A stretch of 64,000 nt of DNA. Origin: Chelatococcus asaccharovorans (lineage in GTDB: Bacteria; Pseudomonadota; Alphaproteobacteria; Rhizobiales; Beijerinckiaceae). Positions 1 through 9,299 of the stretch are shown here, in pieces. Below the pieces are notes generated by a model. The model worked only from the letters and a program-made list of their open reading frames with translations, was not told the origin of the DNA and ran no database searches. The number at the start of each line of letters is the position of its first letter. Position 1 is the stretch's first letter. The stretch is from NCBI RefSeq assembly GCF_003201475.1, contig NZ_QJJK01000009.1:186001-250000 (forward strand). Direction: 5' to 3'. The position numbers and the translations under genes were made by a program.

Positions 1-32
1 ATTGTCGATGATGCGGCGCGCGCAATCAGATG

Positions 33-365
33 TCAGTGTCGGACGTGTCGTACATTGCGCGATGGACCTTCAAGGCCCGTCTCAAAGCTCTTCGTGCGCT
101 GGCGACCGGTGTTCTGGTCGATATAGGGGACCTTCACGGTGCCATATTCCGGTCGGCCGTTGGGCGACACGTTCCAGCTTGAGCAGCCCTGCTCGCGGAT
201 GGTGATCGTCGGCAGCGCGTTGCCGTCGAAGCTCGCCGCACCGCCGCGCCGGGTGATGACGAGCTGTTGGCCGGTCGGCTTCACAATCGCTCTAGCTCCG
301 ATCGCCTTGTTATCAGATTGCTGGAAGAGGCAGCGCTCGCCACCTCTCCCAATTGCTCTGGCCAC
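33..365 (-). CDS. Small hypothetical protein, probably a 3' gene fragment
   Basis: A 110-codon frame starts with GTG only 2 bp after the sulfatase stop. The N-terminal ~30 residues look random. From about residue 28 the composition becomes protein-like (IVKPTGQQLVITRRGG, then SSWNVSPNGRPEYGTVKVP), resembling the end of a beta-rich secreted or Ig-like protein. No signal peptide or clear ribosome-binding site is visible. I do not recognise the family. It may be a degraded 3' end left behind the sulfatase operon, which would fit the gene fragments on the other side of the operon near 8.3-8.8 kb. Translation is uncertain. Confidence 0.35.
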   Translation of the reverse strand: MARAIGRGGERCLFQQSDNKAIGARAIVKPTGQQLVITRRGGAASFDGNALPTITIREQGCSSWNVSPNGRPEYGTVKVPYIDQNTGRQRTKSFETGLEGPSRNVRHVRH

Positions 366-367
366 GG

Positions 368-2017
368 CTAGCGTGGCGCCATCCGTTCAATCTCATTCAG
401 GCGCTTCAACGCCGCCTGCTGGCGCAACAAGCCATAGTTGATGCCACCCGCATTGAGCGAGCTCCCTTCCTGATAGGGGAACTGGTCGAAATCGGCGAAG
501 AATTCCTTGACCTTGCCTTGGATCGGCACGAGCAGCCACATATTGCGGGCAATGAATTCCGTCGCGCCCCCGCCTTCCTTCGAGCCCCTCTCGTACGGGT
601 CCATGCGCAAGTTCTCGATCAGCGCCCAGCTCGGCGATTCACGCGTCGCCGTCGCGATATTGCCCTCGCTGGCGACGGCGAAACTCAGTTTCCAGTCGTT
701 GAAACGAATGGCGTTGAGATTGCCGCCTTGGTCGAAGTAATACATGGTGTCGCGCGGCGGCGTCTTGGCTGTTCCCTTCAGCAGGTCTGTCAGGTCATAG
801 CCATCGAGATGGACCTTGAACGTCTTGATCCCCGCCTGGAACCCGGTTTTCATCTTTTCCTTCAAGTCGGGAAGACCCGCCGCCGTCGCGAAGGTCGGCA
901 TCCAGTCCATCAGCGTGACGATCTCGTTGATCTGCGTGCCCGGCTTCACCACGCCCGGCCAACGCACCATCATCGGGATGCGCATGCCGCCTTCCCAGGT
1001 CGTGCCTTTCTCGCCATGGAACGGCGTCATGGCTCCGTCCGGCCACAGCGCAAGCTCGGCACCGTTGTCGGTGGTGTAAAGGACGATGGTATTCTCGGCG
1101 ATGCCGAGATCATCGAGCTGTTTCAGCAACTGCCCGACATGCCCATCATGCTCCACCATGCCGTCGGCATGGATGCCCTTGCCGGTCTTGCCGAGGCTCT
1201 CGGGCTTGAGATGGGTGAAGACGTGCATGCGGGTCGCGTTGAACCACAGGAAGAACGGCTTGTCCGCCTTGTGCTGACGGTCGACGAAGTCCTTCGCGGC
1301 CGTGAGGAATTCCTCGTCGATGGTCTCCATCCGCTTCGTATTGAGCGGGCCGGTGTCCTCGATCCGCCCGTCGGCGTGGGAATGGATCACGCCGCGGGGG
1401 CCGAAGCGCTTCCTGAATTCAGGATTCTTCGGATAGAAATACCCTTCCGGTTCTTCCTCGGCATTGAGATGATAGAGATTGCCGAAGAATTCGTCGAAGC
1501 CGTGATTGGTCGGCAGATGCTCGTCCCTGTCGCCGAGATGGTTCTTGCCGAACTGCCCCGTGGCATAGCCGCGGGTTTTCAGCACGTCGGCGATGGTCGG
1601 CATCCAGTCGGTGATACCATGCGGATCGCCCGGCATGCCAATGGTGAGTAGACCGGTGCGGAACGGCTCCTGGCCCAGGATGAACGAGGCGCGGCCGGCG
1701 GTGCAGCTCTGCTGGCCGTAGGAATCGGTGAAAATCGCGCCCTCATTGGCGATACGGTCGATGTTCGGCGTGCGATAGCCCATCAGTCCCATCGTATAGG
1801 CGCTGATCTGCGCGATGCCGATATCGTCGCCGAAAATGACGACGATATTCGGCGGCTTGCTGCTGCCGGACGCCGGCGTCGCAGGCTGTCCCTGCGCGGC
1901 GGCCCTGGAGGCGGCGCCGATCGCGGCAGCCGCCGTGATGAGCGCTGTCGATCCGGCCAAGATCGACCGGCGGCTGAGGGCCGCTTTCGTCGGGGTCGTT
2001 GACGGATCGTGTGACAT
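368..2017 (-). CDS. Tat-exported arylsulfatase (type I sulfatase)
   Basis: This is a 549-residue alkaline-phosphatase-superfamily sulfatase that hydrolyses sulfate esters in the periplasm. The start at 2017 is preceded by GGAGA at good spacing. A further in-frame ATG lies 14 codons upstream but has no such site. The N-terminus has a twin-arginine signal (SRRSILAGS, Arg 16-17) followed by an Ala-rich hydrophobic stretch ending near AAAQ. The metal-binding FGDD is near residue 62. The formylglycine motif SCTAGRAS has its Cys at about residue 105, so it needs a formylglycine-generating enzyme, which is not in this window. It lies 42 bp after batD on the same strand and is probably the last gene of the moxR/Bat operon. 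Its substrate cannot be read from the sequence. Confidence 0.9.
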   Translation of the reverse strand: MSHDPSTTPTKAALSRRSILAGSTALITAAAAIGAASRAAAQGQPATPASGSSKPPNIVVIFGDDIGIAQISAYTMGLMGYRTPNIDRIANEGAIFTDSYGQQSCTAGRASFILGQEPFRTGLLTIGMPGDPHGITDWMPTIADVLKTRGYATGQFGKNHLGDRDEHLPTNHGFDEFFGNLYHLNAEEEPEGYFYPKNPEFRKRFGPRGVIHSHADGRIEDTGPLNTKRMETIDEEFLTAAKDFVDRQHKADKPFFLWFNATRMHVFTHLKPESLGKTGKGIHADGMVEHDGHVGQLLKQLDDLGIAENTIVLYTTDNGAELALWPDGAMTPFHGEKGTTWEGGMRIPMMVRWPGVVKPGTQINEIVTLMDWMPTFATAAGLPDLKEKMKTGFQAGIKTFKVHLDGYDLTDLLKGTAKTPPRDTMYYFDQGGNLNAIRFNDWKLSFAVASEGNIATATRESPSWALIENLRMDPYERGSKEGGGATEFIARNMWLLVPIQGKVKEFFADFDQFPYQEGSSLNAGGINYGLLRQQAALKRLNEIERMAPR

Positions 2018-2059
2018 GGACGTCTCCTTCTGGATGTTATGTATGGGTGAGTGACGCAC

Positions 2060-3361
2060 TCAAGGGCGTGACCTTGCGTGTTCGGGGCGAAGGGGCCCGG
2101 CCGGATTGAGCGCGGCGAGCGCGGGGAGCGCGGCCGGCGCGCTCCACGACCGTCGGATCCCGGTGAGGCGCTCGACGAGGCGGGCACCATCCGCCTGGCT
2201 CCACGCCGCCGGCTTGCCGGCAAAGAGCGCCGCGGAGAGCGGAGCCGCCGCTTGCGCGACCACCGCACGCCGTTCCGCCGTCAGGCAGCCGCACCAGATG
2301 GCGAAGGCGTCGTAGACAGTGCGGGCATCGCCGCCGCCGCAGGCTCGGCGCAAGGCCGCGAACGCCGCCGGTTCGCCGCCCGGAGCCTGCGCGCGCCGTC
2401 GACGCAGAACGAGCCAGGCGCCGACGAGGACAGCGGCAAGGCCGGCGGCCACCGCGAGCGCGAGGCCGGACCGCCACGCGTCGGCACGAGCCGGTGCGGC
2501 GATCGGCGCCGCGGCCACCGTGATGGTGGCGCCTGGCGCCTGTTCCGTCCTCAAGGCGCCAGCGGCAAGGTCCCACCAGGGCTGTGCCACGGCCGGCAGG
2601 ACGACCGTGCCGCCACGGACGAAGACGTAGGTGACACGGTCCCTGCGCTGGCCCGTGACGACCCCGCGATTGCTGCGGTCCTCGATGTCAGGCGGATCCG
2701 CGTAGACCCGCACGCCCTCCGGGGCGGGAAAGGCAAGGTCGCGCATGGCCAGGCCCGACACGTCCTCGGCGGTGCGCGTGATGGTTCGGACGATGGCATC
2801 CCCGGCGTCGAAGCTTTCCCTCGGATCGGGCGCCCAGTCCTCGGCCAAGGTCAGCTTGCGCGTGGCGACCACAGGCTGCGAGGCATCGACGCCATCCGGC
2901 ACGCTCACCTCCAGCGTCACCTCCCGCCCGTCAGCCTTGCCGGCGTCCCCGCCCTGCCGGTCGAGCAGCGTCACCACGGCCGGGGGAATATCAAAGCGGC
3001 CACCGCGACGGGGATAAAGAGCGAAGCCGAAACGCTGGCCGTTGTAGCGCGCGCCATCGATGGTTTCGCTGATCGTCGTCCCCTGCGACTCGAAGCGGAA
3101 GGTCTGCAGCCCCGGCACAGCCGGCAGGGAAACCCGCGGCGGCCTTGGCATGTCGCCGCGAAACAGCACGTCGACATTCAGGGTGATGTGCTGGCCGATG
3201 ACGGCGCCAGCAGGCGGCTCGACGGTCTGCCGCACGACGACGGCTGCAGGGGCGGCCGGCTGCGCGATGGCAGGCGGCGTGGGCGGCTCAGCCGGGGCGT
3301 CCTGAGCAGCGAGCGGCGCAGGCGCGCCGAGCAGAAGCAGCGCGACGATGGCCCGCTTCAT
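2060..3361 (-). CDS. BatD-family membrane protein
   Basis: The protein is 433 residues. It has a signal peptide (MKRAIVALLLLGAPAPLAAQ) and a Pro-rich linker, then the repeated beta-sandwich architecture of BatD, beginning around VVVRQTVEPPAGAVIGQHI. One transmembrane helix near residues 310-335 is followed by an Arg-rich cytoplasmic tail. BatD proteins are periplasm-exposed partners of the VWA proteins BatA/BatB in MoxR-linked systems and are thought to help stress tolerance; the biochemical role is unsettled. The ATG overlaps the stop of the TPR gene as ATGA, so the two are translationally coupled. The frame runs further upstream, but only this start gives a signal peptide. Confidence 0.85.
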   Translation of the reverse strand: MKRAIVALLLLGAPAPLAAQDAPAEPPTPPAIAQPAAPAAVVVRQTVEPPAGAVIGQHITLNVDVLFRGDMPRPPRVSLPAVPGLQTFRFESQGTTISETIDGARYNGQRFGFALYPRRGGRFDIPPAVVTLLDRQGGDAGKADGREVTLEVSVPDGVDASQPVVATRKLTLAEDWAPDPRESFDAGDAIVRTITRTAEDVSGLAMRDLAFPAPEGVRVYADPPDIEDRSNRGVVTGQRRDRVTYVFVRGGTVVLPAVAQPWWDLAAGALRTEQAPGATITVAAAPIAAPARADAWRSGLALAVAAGLAAVLVGAWLVLRRRRAQAPGGEPAAFAALRRACGGGDARTVYDAFAIWCGCLTAERRAVVAQAAAPLSAALFAGKPAAWSQADGARLVERLTGIRRSWSAPAALPALAALNPAGPLRPEHARSRP

Positions 3362-4002
3362 GGCTCGCCCTCCGCCTTGCCGCCCGGCTGCGTCCCGGCC
3401 GCGAGCTGGTAGGCGAAGCGGGCCCGCAGAAAATCGGCGGGCTTCGTCTGCACCCGCTTCAACCACAAGGCACGGACGGCCTCGTCGTCCATGGGGCCGC
3501 CGGCGACCTGCGTCTCCTGACCGCCCGGGCGCTTGGCGTCCTTGTCGTAGACGATCTGGTCGGCGCCTTCACGCTGGTCACCGGCGTCGGCGCCCGGCGC
3601 CTTCATCCGTTCGGCGCGCAGCTGGGCGATGCGCCTGTTGCCCCGCGCCTGCGGCCAATCCGGCCGCATGGCGAGCGCATGATCGTAGCGGGCCACCGCC
3701 TCGTCGTATTGGCCCAGCATCACCAGGGCGTTGGCCTGGTTGTAGGCGCCATCGGCCGTATCGATGGCCGCGAAGGTCGCCTCCGCTGCCTTGAAGTCCC
3801 CGGCGCGCATCGCGGCGACGCCACGCCACATAGGATCGGCGAAGGCATCAGCCGCGGCGACATAGCGGCCGTGTTCGAAAAGATAGCGCCCGCGTTGATC
3901 CGGGCTCGCCCAGAGGGCCGGCCAGCCGACCTGCCAGGTCGCGAGGCCGAGCGCGGCGACCAGGCCCGCGCCGAGAAGGGCAAAGGCGCGACGCGTCCTC
4001 AT
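3358..4002 (-). CDS. BatC-like TPR protein
   Basis: A 214-residue protein with an N-terminal membrane anchor (MRTRRAFALLGAGLVAALGL) and about three TPR-type helical repeats around residues 40-120 (for example GRYVAAADAFADPMWRGVA, then MLGQYDEAVARYDHALAMRP). The C-terminal half is hydrophilic and acidic. It corresponds to BatC or the TPR half of fused BatB/BatC proteins, a scaffold for the VWA partners. I chose the ATG that overlaps the upstream stop as ATGA. An ATG four codons earlier is possible. The frame is open far upstream only because it is antisense-free high-GC DNA. Confidence 0.8.
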   Translation of the reverse strand: MRTRRAFALLGAGLVAALGLATWQVGWPALWASPDQRGRYLFEHGRYVAAADAFADPMWRGVAAMRAGDFKAAEATFAAIDTADGAYNQANALVMLGQYDEAVARYDHALAMRPDWPQARGNRRIAQLRAERMKAPGADAGDQREGADQIVYDKDAKRPGGQETQVAGGPMDDEAVRALWLKRVQTKPADFLRARFAYQLAAGTQPGGKAEGEP

Positions 4003-4913
4003 GCCAGCACCCATCCGCGCCGGAACCAGACCGCCACGAGGACCGCCAGCAGCGGCGTCAGCCACCACCCCGCCTCCTGCCAGCGCAGCTCTTCGCCCGG
4101 CGCCGGCGGCGGCGGTCCCGCCGTCGCGAGCAGCCGCGCCAGCCCCTCCACATCCGCATTGTCGATGGTCGGCGCGATGATCTCGGCGTCGAGCGCGGTC
4201 GCCGCGGCGCGCAGCGCCGGCGCGGCCGATGCGCGTGCCGGCGGCAGCATGGGAAACAGGAACACCGGCGCTCCCTGAAGATCGAGGGGCGTGACGGCCG
4301 GCGCGGTATCGGCGAAGACGACGATCGAGCCGCCCTGGCCGCCGTCGGCAATCAGTTTCGCGGCGAGCTTCACTGCATCCGCCAGCGCATCGCCCTGGCG
4401 CGGCATGACGTCCGGTGCGAGAGCGCCCGCCATGCCGGTCACAACCGCCGGATCCGGCGTCGGCGGTACGACGAGATGGGCTGAGCCGGCATAGGCCACG
4501 AGGCCGGTTGGCGCGCCCTCGCGCAGTTTCAGCAGATCCTCCATCTTCTCGCGGGCCCGATCGAGCCGCGTCGGGGCGAGATCCCGCTCGCCCATGGACG
4601 GTGTGACCTTGAGCACGAAGACCGCCGGACGCGCCACCTGCGCGAAGGGCTGCGGCATCCGCTGCCAGGTGGGACCCGCGACGGCGCATGCGCCGATCAC
4701 CCAGGCCGCCAGCAGCAGATCGCCTGGGGTCAGCCGTCGCCGGCTGTCGCCGCCGACCGTGAGGCGGGCGAGCAGTTCCGCATCCATGACGGCGCGCCAT
4801 CGCGCGGTTGTGTCCGCTTCCTGACGCTCCAGCCACCACAAGGCGACGGCGGGCGCGATGAGGATAAGCCACAGCGGCCGCAGAAAATGGAAATTGGCCA
4901 GCGCGTCCATCAT
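3999..4913 (-). CDS. BatB-like VWA membrane protein with a degenerate metal site
   Basis: The protein has 304 residues. There is an N-terminal helix (residues 10-28), a second near 65-80, a von Willebrand A domain in the middle and a C-terminal helix near 283-297, the BatB layout. The MIDAS motif DxSxS that binds Mg2+ is replaced by KVTPS at residues 102-106, so the first acidic ligand is lost. The later part (SIVVFADTAP) also lacks the TDG-type acidic residue of the partner BatA. It may be a structural rather than metal-dependent VWA. Start and stop overlap the neighbours by four bases on both sides. Confidence 0.82.
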   Translation of the reverse strand: MMDALANFHFLRPLWLILIAPAVALWWLERQEADTTARWRAVMDAELLARLTVGGDSRRRLTPGDLLLAAWVIGACAVAGPTWQRMPQPFAQVARPAVFVLKVTPSMGERDLAPTRLDRAREKMEDLLKLREGAPTGLVAYAGSAHLVVPPTPDPAVVTGMAGALAPDVMPRQGDALADAVKLAAKLIADGGQGGSIVVFADTAPAVTPLDLQGAPVFLFPMLPPARASAAPALRAAATALDAEIIAPTIDNADVEGLARLLATAGPPPPAPGEELRWQEAGWWLTPLLAVLVAVWFRRGWVLA

Positions 4914-5905
4914 GGCGCGACCTCCATCCCCCGGCGGCGCGGCCAGCGCACGAGCCTGAAGGCCTGCACCAGCAGCGAAAGGACTGTCAGGAGTGCAAGG
5001 GGCATCCAGTAGAGCTCGCGGCGCGGCTGGAAGGAGACGGTCTCGACCTTGCGTGCCTCCAGCTGATCGATCCGCGCATAGATGCCGTCGAGCTCTTCGC
5101 GATCGAGGGCGCGGTAGTAACCGCCACCCGTCACGGTCGCCACGTCCTGCAGTGCGGCTTCGTCGAGCTTCTCCTCGCCGGCCGCCGTGGGGTCGCCCAC
5201 TGCGATGGTGTCGATGACGATGCCCCGATCCCTGGCGATACGGGCGGCATCGGCCGGCGTGACCTTGCTTGCGGTATCGTTGCCGTCGGTCAGGGCGATC
5301 ATGGTCTTGGCCGGCGCGGTGGACGCGGCAAACAGGTTGATGCCGAGGCCAATGGCATCGCCGAAGGCGGTGCGGGGCCCGGCCATGCCGACCTGCATCT
5401 CCGCGAGCATCCGCCGGGCGAGATGAAGATCGGTCGTGAAGGGCACGAGCATGAACGGGGCATTGCCAAAGACGACGATCCCCACCCGGTCGCCATCGCG
5501 GCGCGCGAGGAAGGTGTCGAGCACCTGCTTCACCGCCGTCAGGCGATCGATCGTCTTGCCCGATGGATCGGTGAAATCCTGCGTGTCCATGGATCCGGAG
5601 AGATCGACGAGCATCAGGAGGTCACGCGCCGGCCGATCCTGGTGGATCGGCGGCAGCACCCATTGCGGCCGCATCAGGGCGGCCAGCGCCAGCAGCCAGC
5701 ACAGCACCAGGACGAGCATGCGCAAAAGCCCGCGCCGCCCGACGCTCGCTCCCTGGCGCGGCGCGGCGCCCGTCAGCCGGACGAGCTCCGCGAAGAACGG
5801 CACCCGCACCGCGGGGCGGCGGATCTCATAGGCCGGCAGCAGCCAATAGGCCAGGGCAGGGAGGGGAAGCAGCAGGGCGAGCCAGGGATGGGCAAAGGAC
5901 AGCAT
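4910..5905 (-). CDS. BatA-like VWA membrane protein
   Basis: The 331 residues begin with the aerotolerance-type N-terminal segment (MLSFAHPWLALLLPLPALAY). A second transmembrane helix lies near 62-80, a VWA domain at about 95-285 and a C-terminal helix near 300-320. The MIDAS DLSGS is intact at residues 101-105 and a TDGND follows in the second half of the domain, so this is the metal-binding VWA of the pair. It is thought to work with MoxR as a membrane chaperone-like module. It lies 3 bp after the DUF4381 gene and overlaps the BatB gene. Confidence 0.88.
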   Translation of the reverse strand: MLSFAHPWLALLLPLPALAYWLLPAYEIRRPAVRVPFFAELVRLTGAAPRQGASVGRRGLLRMLVLVLCWLLALAALMRPQWVLPPIHQDRPARDLLMLVDLSGSMDTQDFTDPSGKTIDRLTAVKQVLDTFLARRDGDRVGIVVFGNAPFMLVPFTTDLHLARRMLAEMQVGMAGPRTAFGDAIGLGINLFAASTAPAKTMIALTDGNDTASKVTPADAARIARDRGIVIDTIAVGDPTAAGEEKLDEAALQDVATVTGGGYYRALDREELDGIYARIDQLEARKVETVSFQPRRELYWMPLALLTVLSLLVQAFRLVRWPRRRGMEVAP

Positions 5906-5908
5906 CGC

Positions 5909-6373
5909 TCAGGTCTCCCCGCGATGATGCGTCACCCACCGGCGGGCAACACCGAGCAGCGCCCCGCCGTCGCGCACCGGTGCGCCGAACGGCGCGCGCG
6001 CGAGATCGGCCGCCGCGCCTTGCGAGAATGCGTCGCTGGCCGAGGTGCGGTCGAGAAAGGCGAGCCACGCCTCCCCGGTGAGGCTCGCCACCTCGACACG
6101 GGGATAGGCGACGAGGGCGACCCGCTTGAGGATGGCGGAGACCGCCGCGGCGCTGGCGGGCGTGGAGACGGGACCGATGGCGGCGAGCTCGGCCAGCGCC
6201 GCGCGGCGATAGGCATTGCGCCGCCACCGGGCAAGGCCGGCGACGGCCGTGATCACCGCGGCGCCGAGCAGGGCGGCGGCAATGATCCACCAGCCCGGCG
6301 CCGGCGGCCACCAGGGCAGGGGAGGCGGCACCACGATATCGGCTAGCCGCGACAGGTCCGCTTCGTCGGCCAT
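5909..6373 (-). CDS. DUF4381 membrane protein of the moxR/Bat operon
   Basis: A 154-residue protein with a Pro-rich periplasmic N-terminus (ADIVVPPPLPWWPPAPGWW), one transmembrane helix at about 28-48, and an Arg-rich cytoplasmic helical domain. DUF4381 proteins sit between the DUF58 and VWA genes in MoxR operons and probably bridge the complex at the membrane. The ATG shares one base with the TGA of the DUF58 gene. The frame is open well upstream, but that stretch is antisense to DUF58 codons and is ignored. Confidence 0.85.
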   Translation of the reverse strand: MADEADLSRLADIVVPPPLPWWPPAPGWWIIAAALLGAAVITAVAGLARWRRNAYRRAALAELAAIGPVSTPASAAAVSAILKRVALVAYPRVEVASLTGEAWLAFLDRTSASDAFSQGAAADLARAPFGAPVRDGGALLGVARRWVTHHRGET

Positions 6374-7335
6374 CACATCGCACTCGCCTGTCGATCCGCT
6401 GCCGGCGATCGCGCCATCCGCCGGCCCAGGAGCTCGCGGAACTGCTCCGTCGTGTCGCGTTCGGTCGTCAGCGGCAGGACGGGAATGGCGCGCCGGCGCG
6501 AGAAATTCTCGACCGCCTGCCGCCGCTCGCTGAAGCTTGAGGCAAATCCGGCGCGAAGACCGCTTGCCCCGCTGTCGAATTCGATCTGGTGGCTTCCCTC
6601 GGCAACGACGGTGCGGCCGATGTCCGGCAGCCGCGCCTCCAGCGGGTCGAACACGAAGATCGTGAGCACGTCGTTGTGTGCCATGACCTCGGTCACGAGC
6701 CGCACCGTCTCGGCATCGGCCCCCGCGGCATCGGTGATGAGCGTCAGCAGGCCGTCGTGCGGCAGCAGGCGCAGGGCCTTGGCGATGGCGGTGTTGAGAA
6801 GCGTCGGGTCGGAGGGGCGCGCGTCGTCGGCCCTGAGCGCCTGGTTGTGACGGACGACCGCCGCGAACAGGGGACCAATGGCGGCCTGGCGGGCGCGGGG
6901 GCGGATCTCGTCCACACCATGTTCGGAGAAGACGATGCCTCCGATCCGGTCGCCAAGAGACGTCACCCGCCACGCCGCCAAGGCCGAGGCCTCGGCAGCA
7001 ACCACCGCCTTCATCGTCCGGCGGCTGCCGAAGAACATGCTGAGCCGTTGATCCACCAGAAGGATGACCTGCCGGTCCCGCTCCTCGGTGTAGACCCTGA
7101 GCTGGGGCTCGCCGAGCCGGGCCGTGGCGCGCCAGTCGATGGCGCGGACGTCATCGCCCTGATAGTACGGCCGCAACTCCTCGAACTCGAGGCCGCGCCC
7201 GCGCAACCGCGAGGCGTGGCGGCCGGCGAGCAGCGAATGCACGGGCTGGCGCGGCAGAAAGCTGAAGCCCTTGGCGCGATGGCGCAGGCGCAGCAGATCG
7301 TCGAGCAAGACATGCGCACGGGCTTCACCTGCCAT
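6373..7335 (-). CDS. DUF58 domain protein (MoxR partner)
   Basis: The protein has 320 residues. DUF58 is a VWA-like fold found next to MoxR ATPases. The signature region RGRGLEFEELRPYYQGDD followed by RAIDWRATAR is present around residues 45-75. The VWA-like core contains ILLVDQRLSMFF, a degenerate metal site. No transmembrane helix is seen, so it is probably cytosolic. The start at 7335 has AGGAG upstream at good distance. It is 11 bp downstream of moxR and is the second gene of the operon. Confidence 0.88.
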   Translation of the reverse strand: MAGEARAHVLLDDLLRLRHRAKGFSFLPRQPVHSLLAGRHASRLRGRGLEFEELRPYYQGDDVRAIDWRATARLGEPQLRVYTEERDRQVILLVDQRLSMFFGSRRTMKAVVAAEASALAAWRVTSLGDRIGGIVFSEHGVDEIRPRARQAAIGPLFAAVVRHNQALRADDARPSDPTLLNTAIAKALRLLPHDGLLTLITDAAGADAETVRLVTEVMAHNDVLTIFVFDPLEARLPDIGRTVVAEGSHQIEFDSGASGLRAGFASSFSERRQAVENFSRRRAIPVLPLTTERDTTEQFRELLGRRMARSPAADRQASAM

Positions 7336-7346
7336 GTCGGTCTCCT

Positions 7347-8318
<972 letters not shown>

Positions 8319-8319
8319 G

Positions 8320-8541
8320 TCACTTCACCTCGAATGGATCGACAACCTTCCAGGCTGCCCTCATATCGACGACGGTCCAGCCGCGGTGGGGCGCCTCGTC
8401 GAGCGCGACGTCGAGCCGGCCGAAAGACGCGTGTCGATCATTGGCCCATTCCTGGTCGGCATCCGTATGGTGGAGGAGCATTCCGAAGCGCGGCCCCACG
8501 TTGAGCGTCGCCCATTGTAGCATCGCGAAGAATACCGACAA
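8320..8541 (-). pseudogene. C-terminal remnant of a HAD-family acid phosphatase-like protein
   Basis: About 73 codons read MLLHHTDADQEWANDR, then FGRLDVALDEAPHRGW and TVVDMRAAWKVV. This matches the conserved end of secreted HAD/phosphoserine-phosphatase-like proteins that are often encoded beside sulfatases in Hyphomicrobiales. The catalytic DxDx(T/V) half is missing, and only a TTG is available as start, so this is a broken gene. It ends 2 bp before the moxR start codon. The moxR promoter may therefore have been rebuilt within or by this deletion. Confidence 0.65.
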
Positions 8542-8787
8542 ATGCTCGCGACGGCTCAGCGATCAGCGGTCGGTGGATCTGGCGTCAGTCAGATGTTGAT
8601 CGCTATTGCCAACGCCGAACTCGGCAATCGCGAAGCGACGCAAGCAGCGCTCGCGGAGATGGGAAAGACGACGGTCCTTGCGCGCGAACCGGCGGCCTAT
8701 CTGCGCCGTGCCGGCGCTACGGATCCAATCGTCGATGCCTCGCAAAGGGGTCTCGAGCGAGCCAAGAATGTCGCGGGGGTAAGATAG
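8542..8787 (+). pseudogene. C-terminal remnant of a cyclase/TPR-type protein
   Basis: About 70 codons (QMLIAIANAELGNREATQAA, then REPAAYLRRAGATDPIVD) match the last TPR-like repeat and tail of the large adenylate/guanylate cyclase-TPR proteins common in rhizobia. The catalytic and sensor parts are absent. The frame abuts the HAD remnant on the opposite strand, so the junction near 8541 marks a deletion that fused two gene ends. It is probably not translated. Confidence 0.5.
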
Positions 8788-9299
8788 TTCGTACGGTTCT
8801 GATCCTGGTGACGTCGTCCTGGACGATGCTGTTGCGGGCCGCCTCCCTGTCCAGGCATGAGGCGCCGGCCATGGCGAAGCCGACCCGCCGGGTGCTCGAG
8901 GCGGAGGGGGAGCGACCGCCGATCTGGAATTGCCCCGTGGGATGGCCGGCCGCGGCGCGCATCGCCTTCAACGACACGCCCGCCGCAGCGGGATCTGCCG
9001 CGCAAGCACGCTTGCGGTGCGACGGCGAGCGCTCACGGCCTCGCCACCAGCTGTCCGGACGGACGATTTTCGCAGGTTTTTCCGAATATTAAACAATCGC
9101 CGGCTGCAAGCTGCGCCGTGACGGGACGTATACCAGTTCACGAACTGCCTCGACCAGATTTTCCCGCGCCGCCGCCGCAGGCGACGGCATGCGTTATTAA
9201 CTTCAACTGTCGCTAAGCCGGATTGCGATCGGAATTATTGACCGATCGGATTCACAAACGCTAAATTGGAGATATCTTATAGCTGGGGAGGCCTCGGCG
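8788..9299 (+). other. Intergenic region, no gene recognised
   Basis: About 510 bp between the gene remnants and the DUF1796 gene. Short frames exist on both strands (for example 8808-9092 plus and 8717-8977 minus) but neither looks like a protein I recognise. The last ~100 bp become AT-rich and probably hold the promoter of the next gene. Confidence 0.5.

Noticed and set aside
353-1651. 432-codon plus-strand open frame
   Set aside because: It is antisense to the sulfatase, has Arg/His-rich composition without domains, and arises from high-GC codon bias.
8717-9092. Short frames on both strands after the cyclase remnant
   Set aside because: No recognisable family, no ribosome-binding sites, and they overlap each other on opposite strands.
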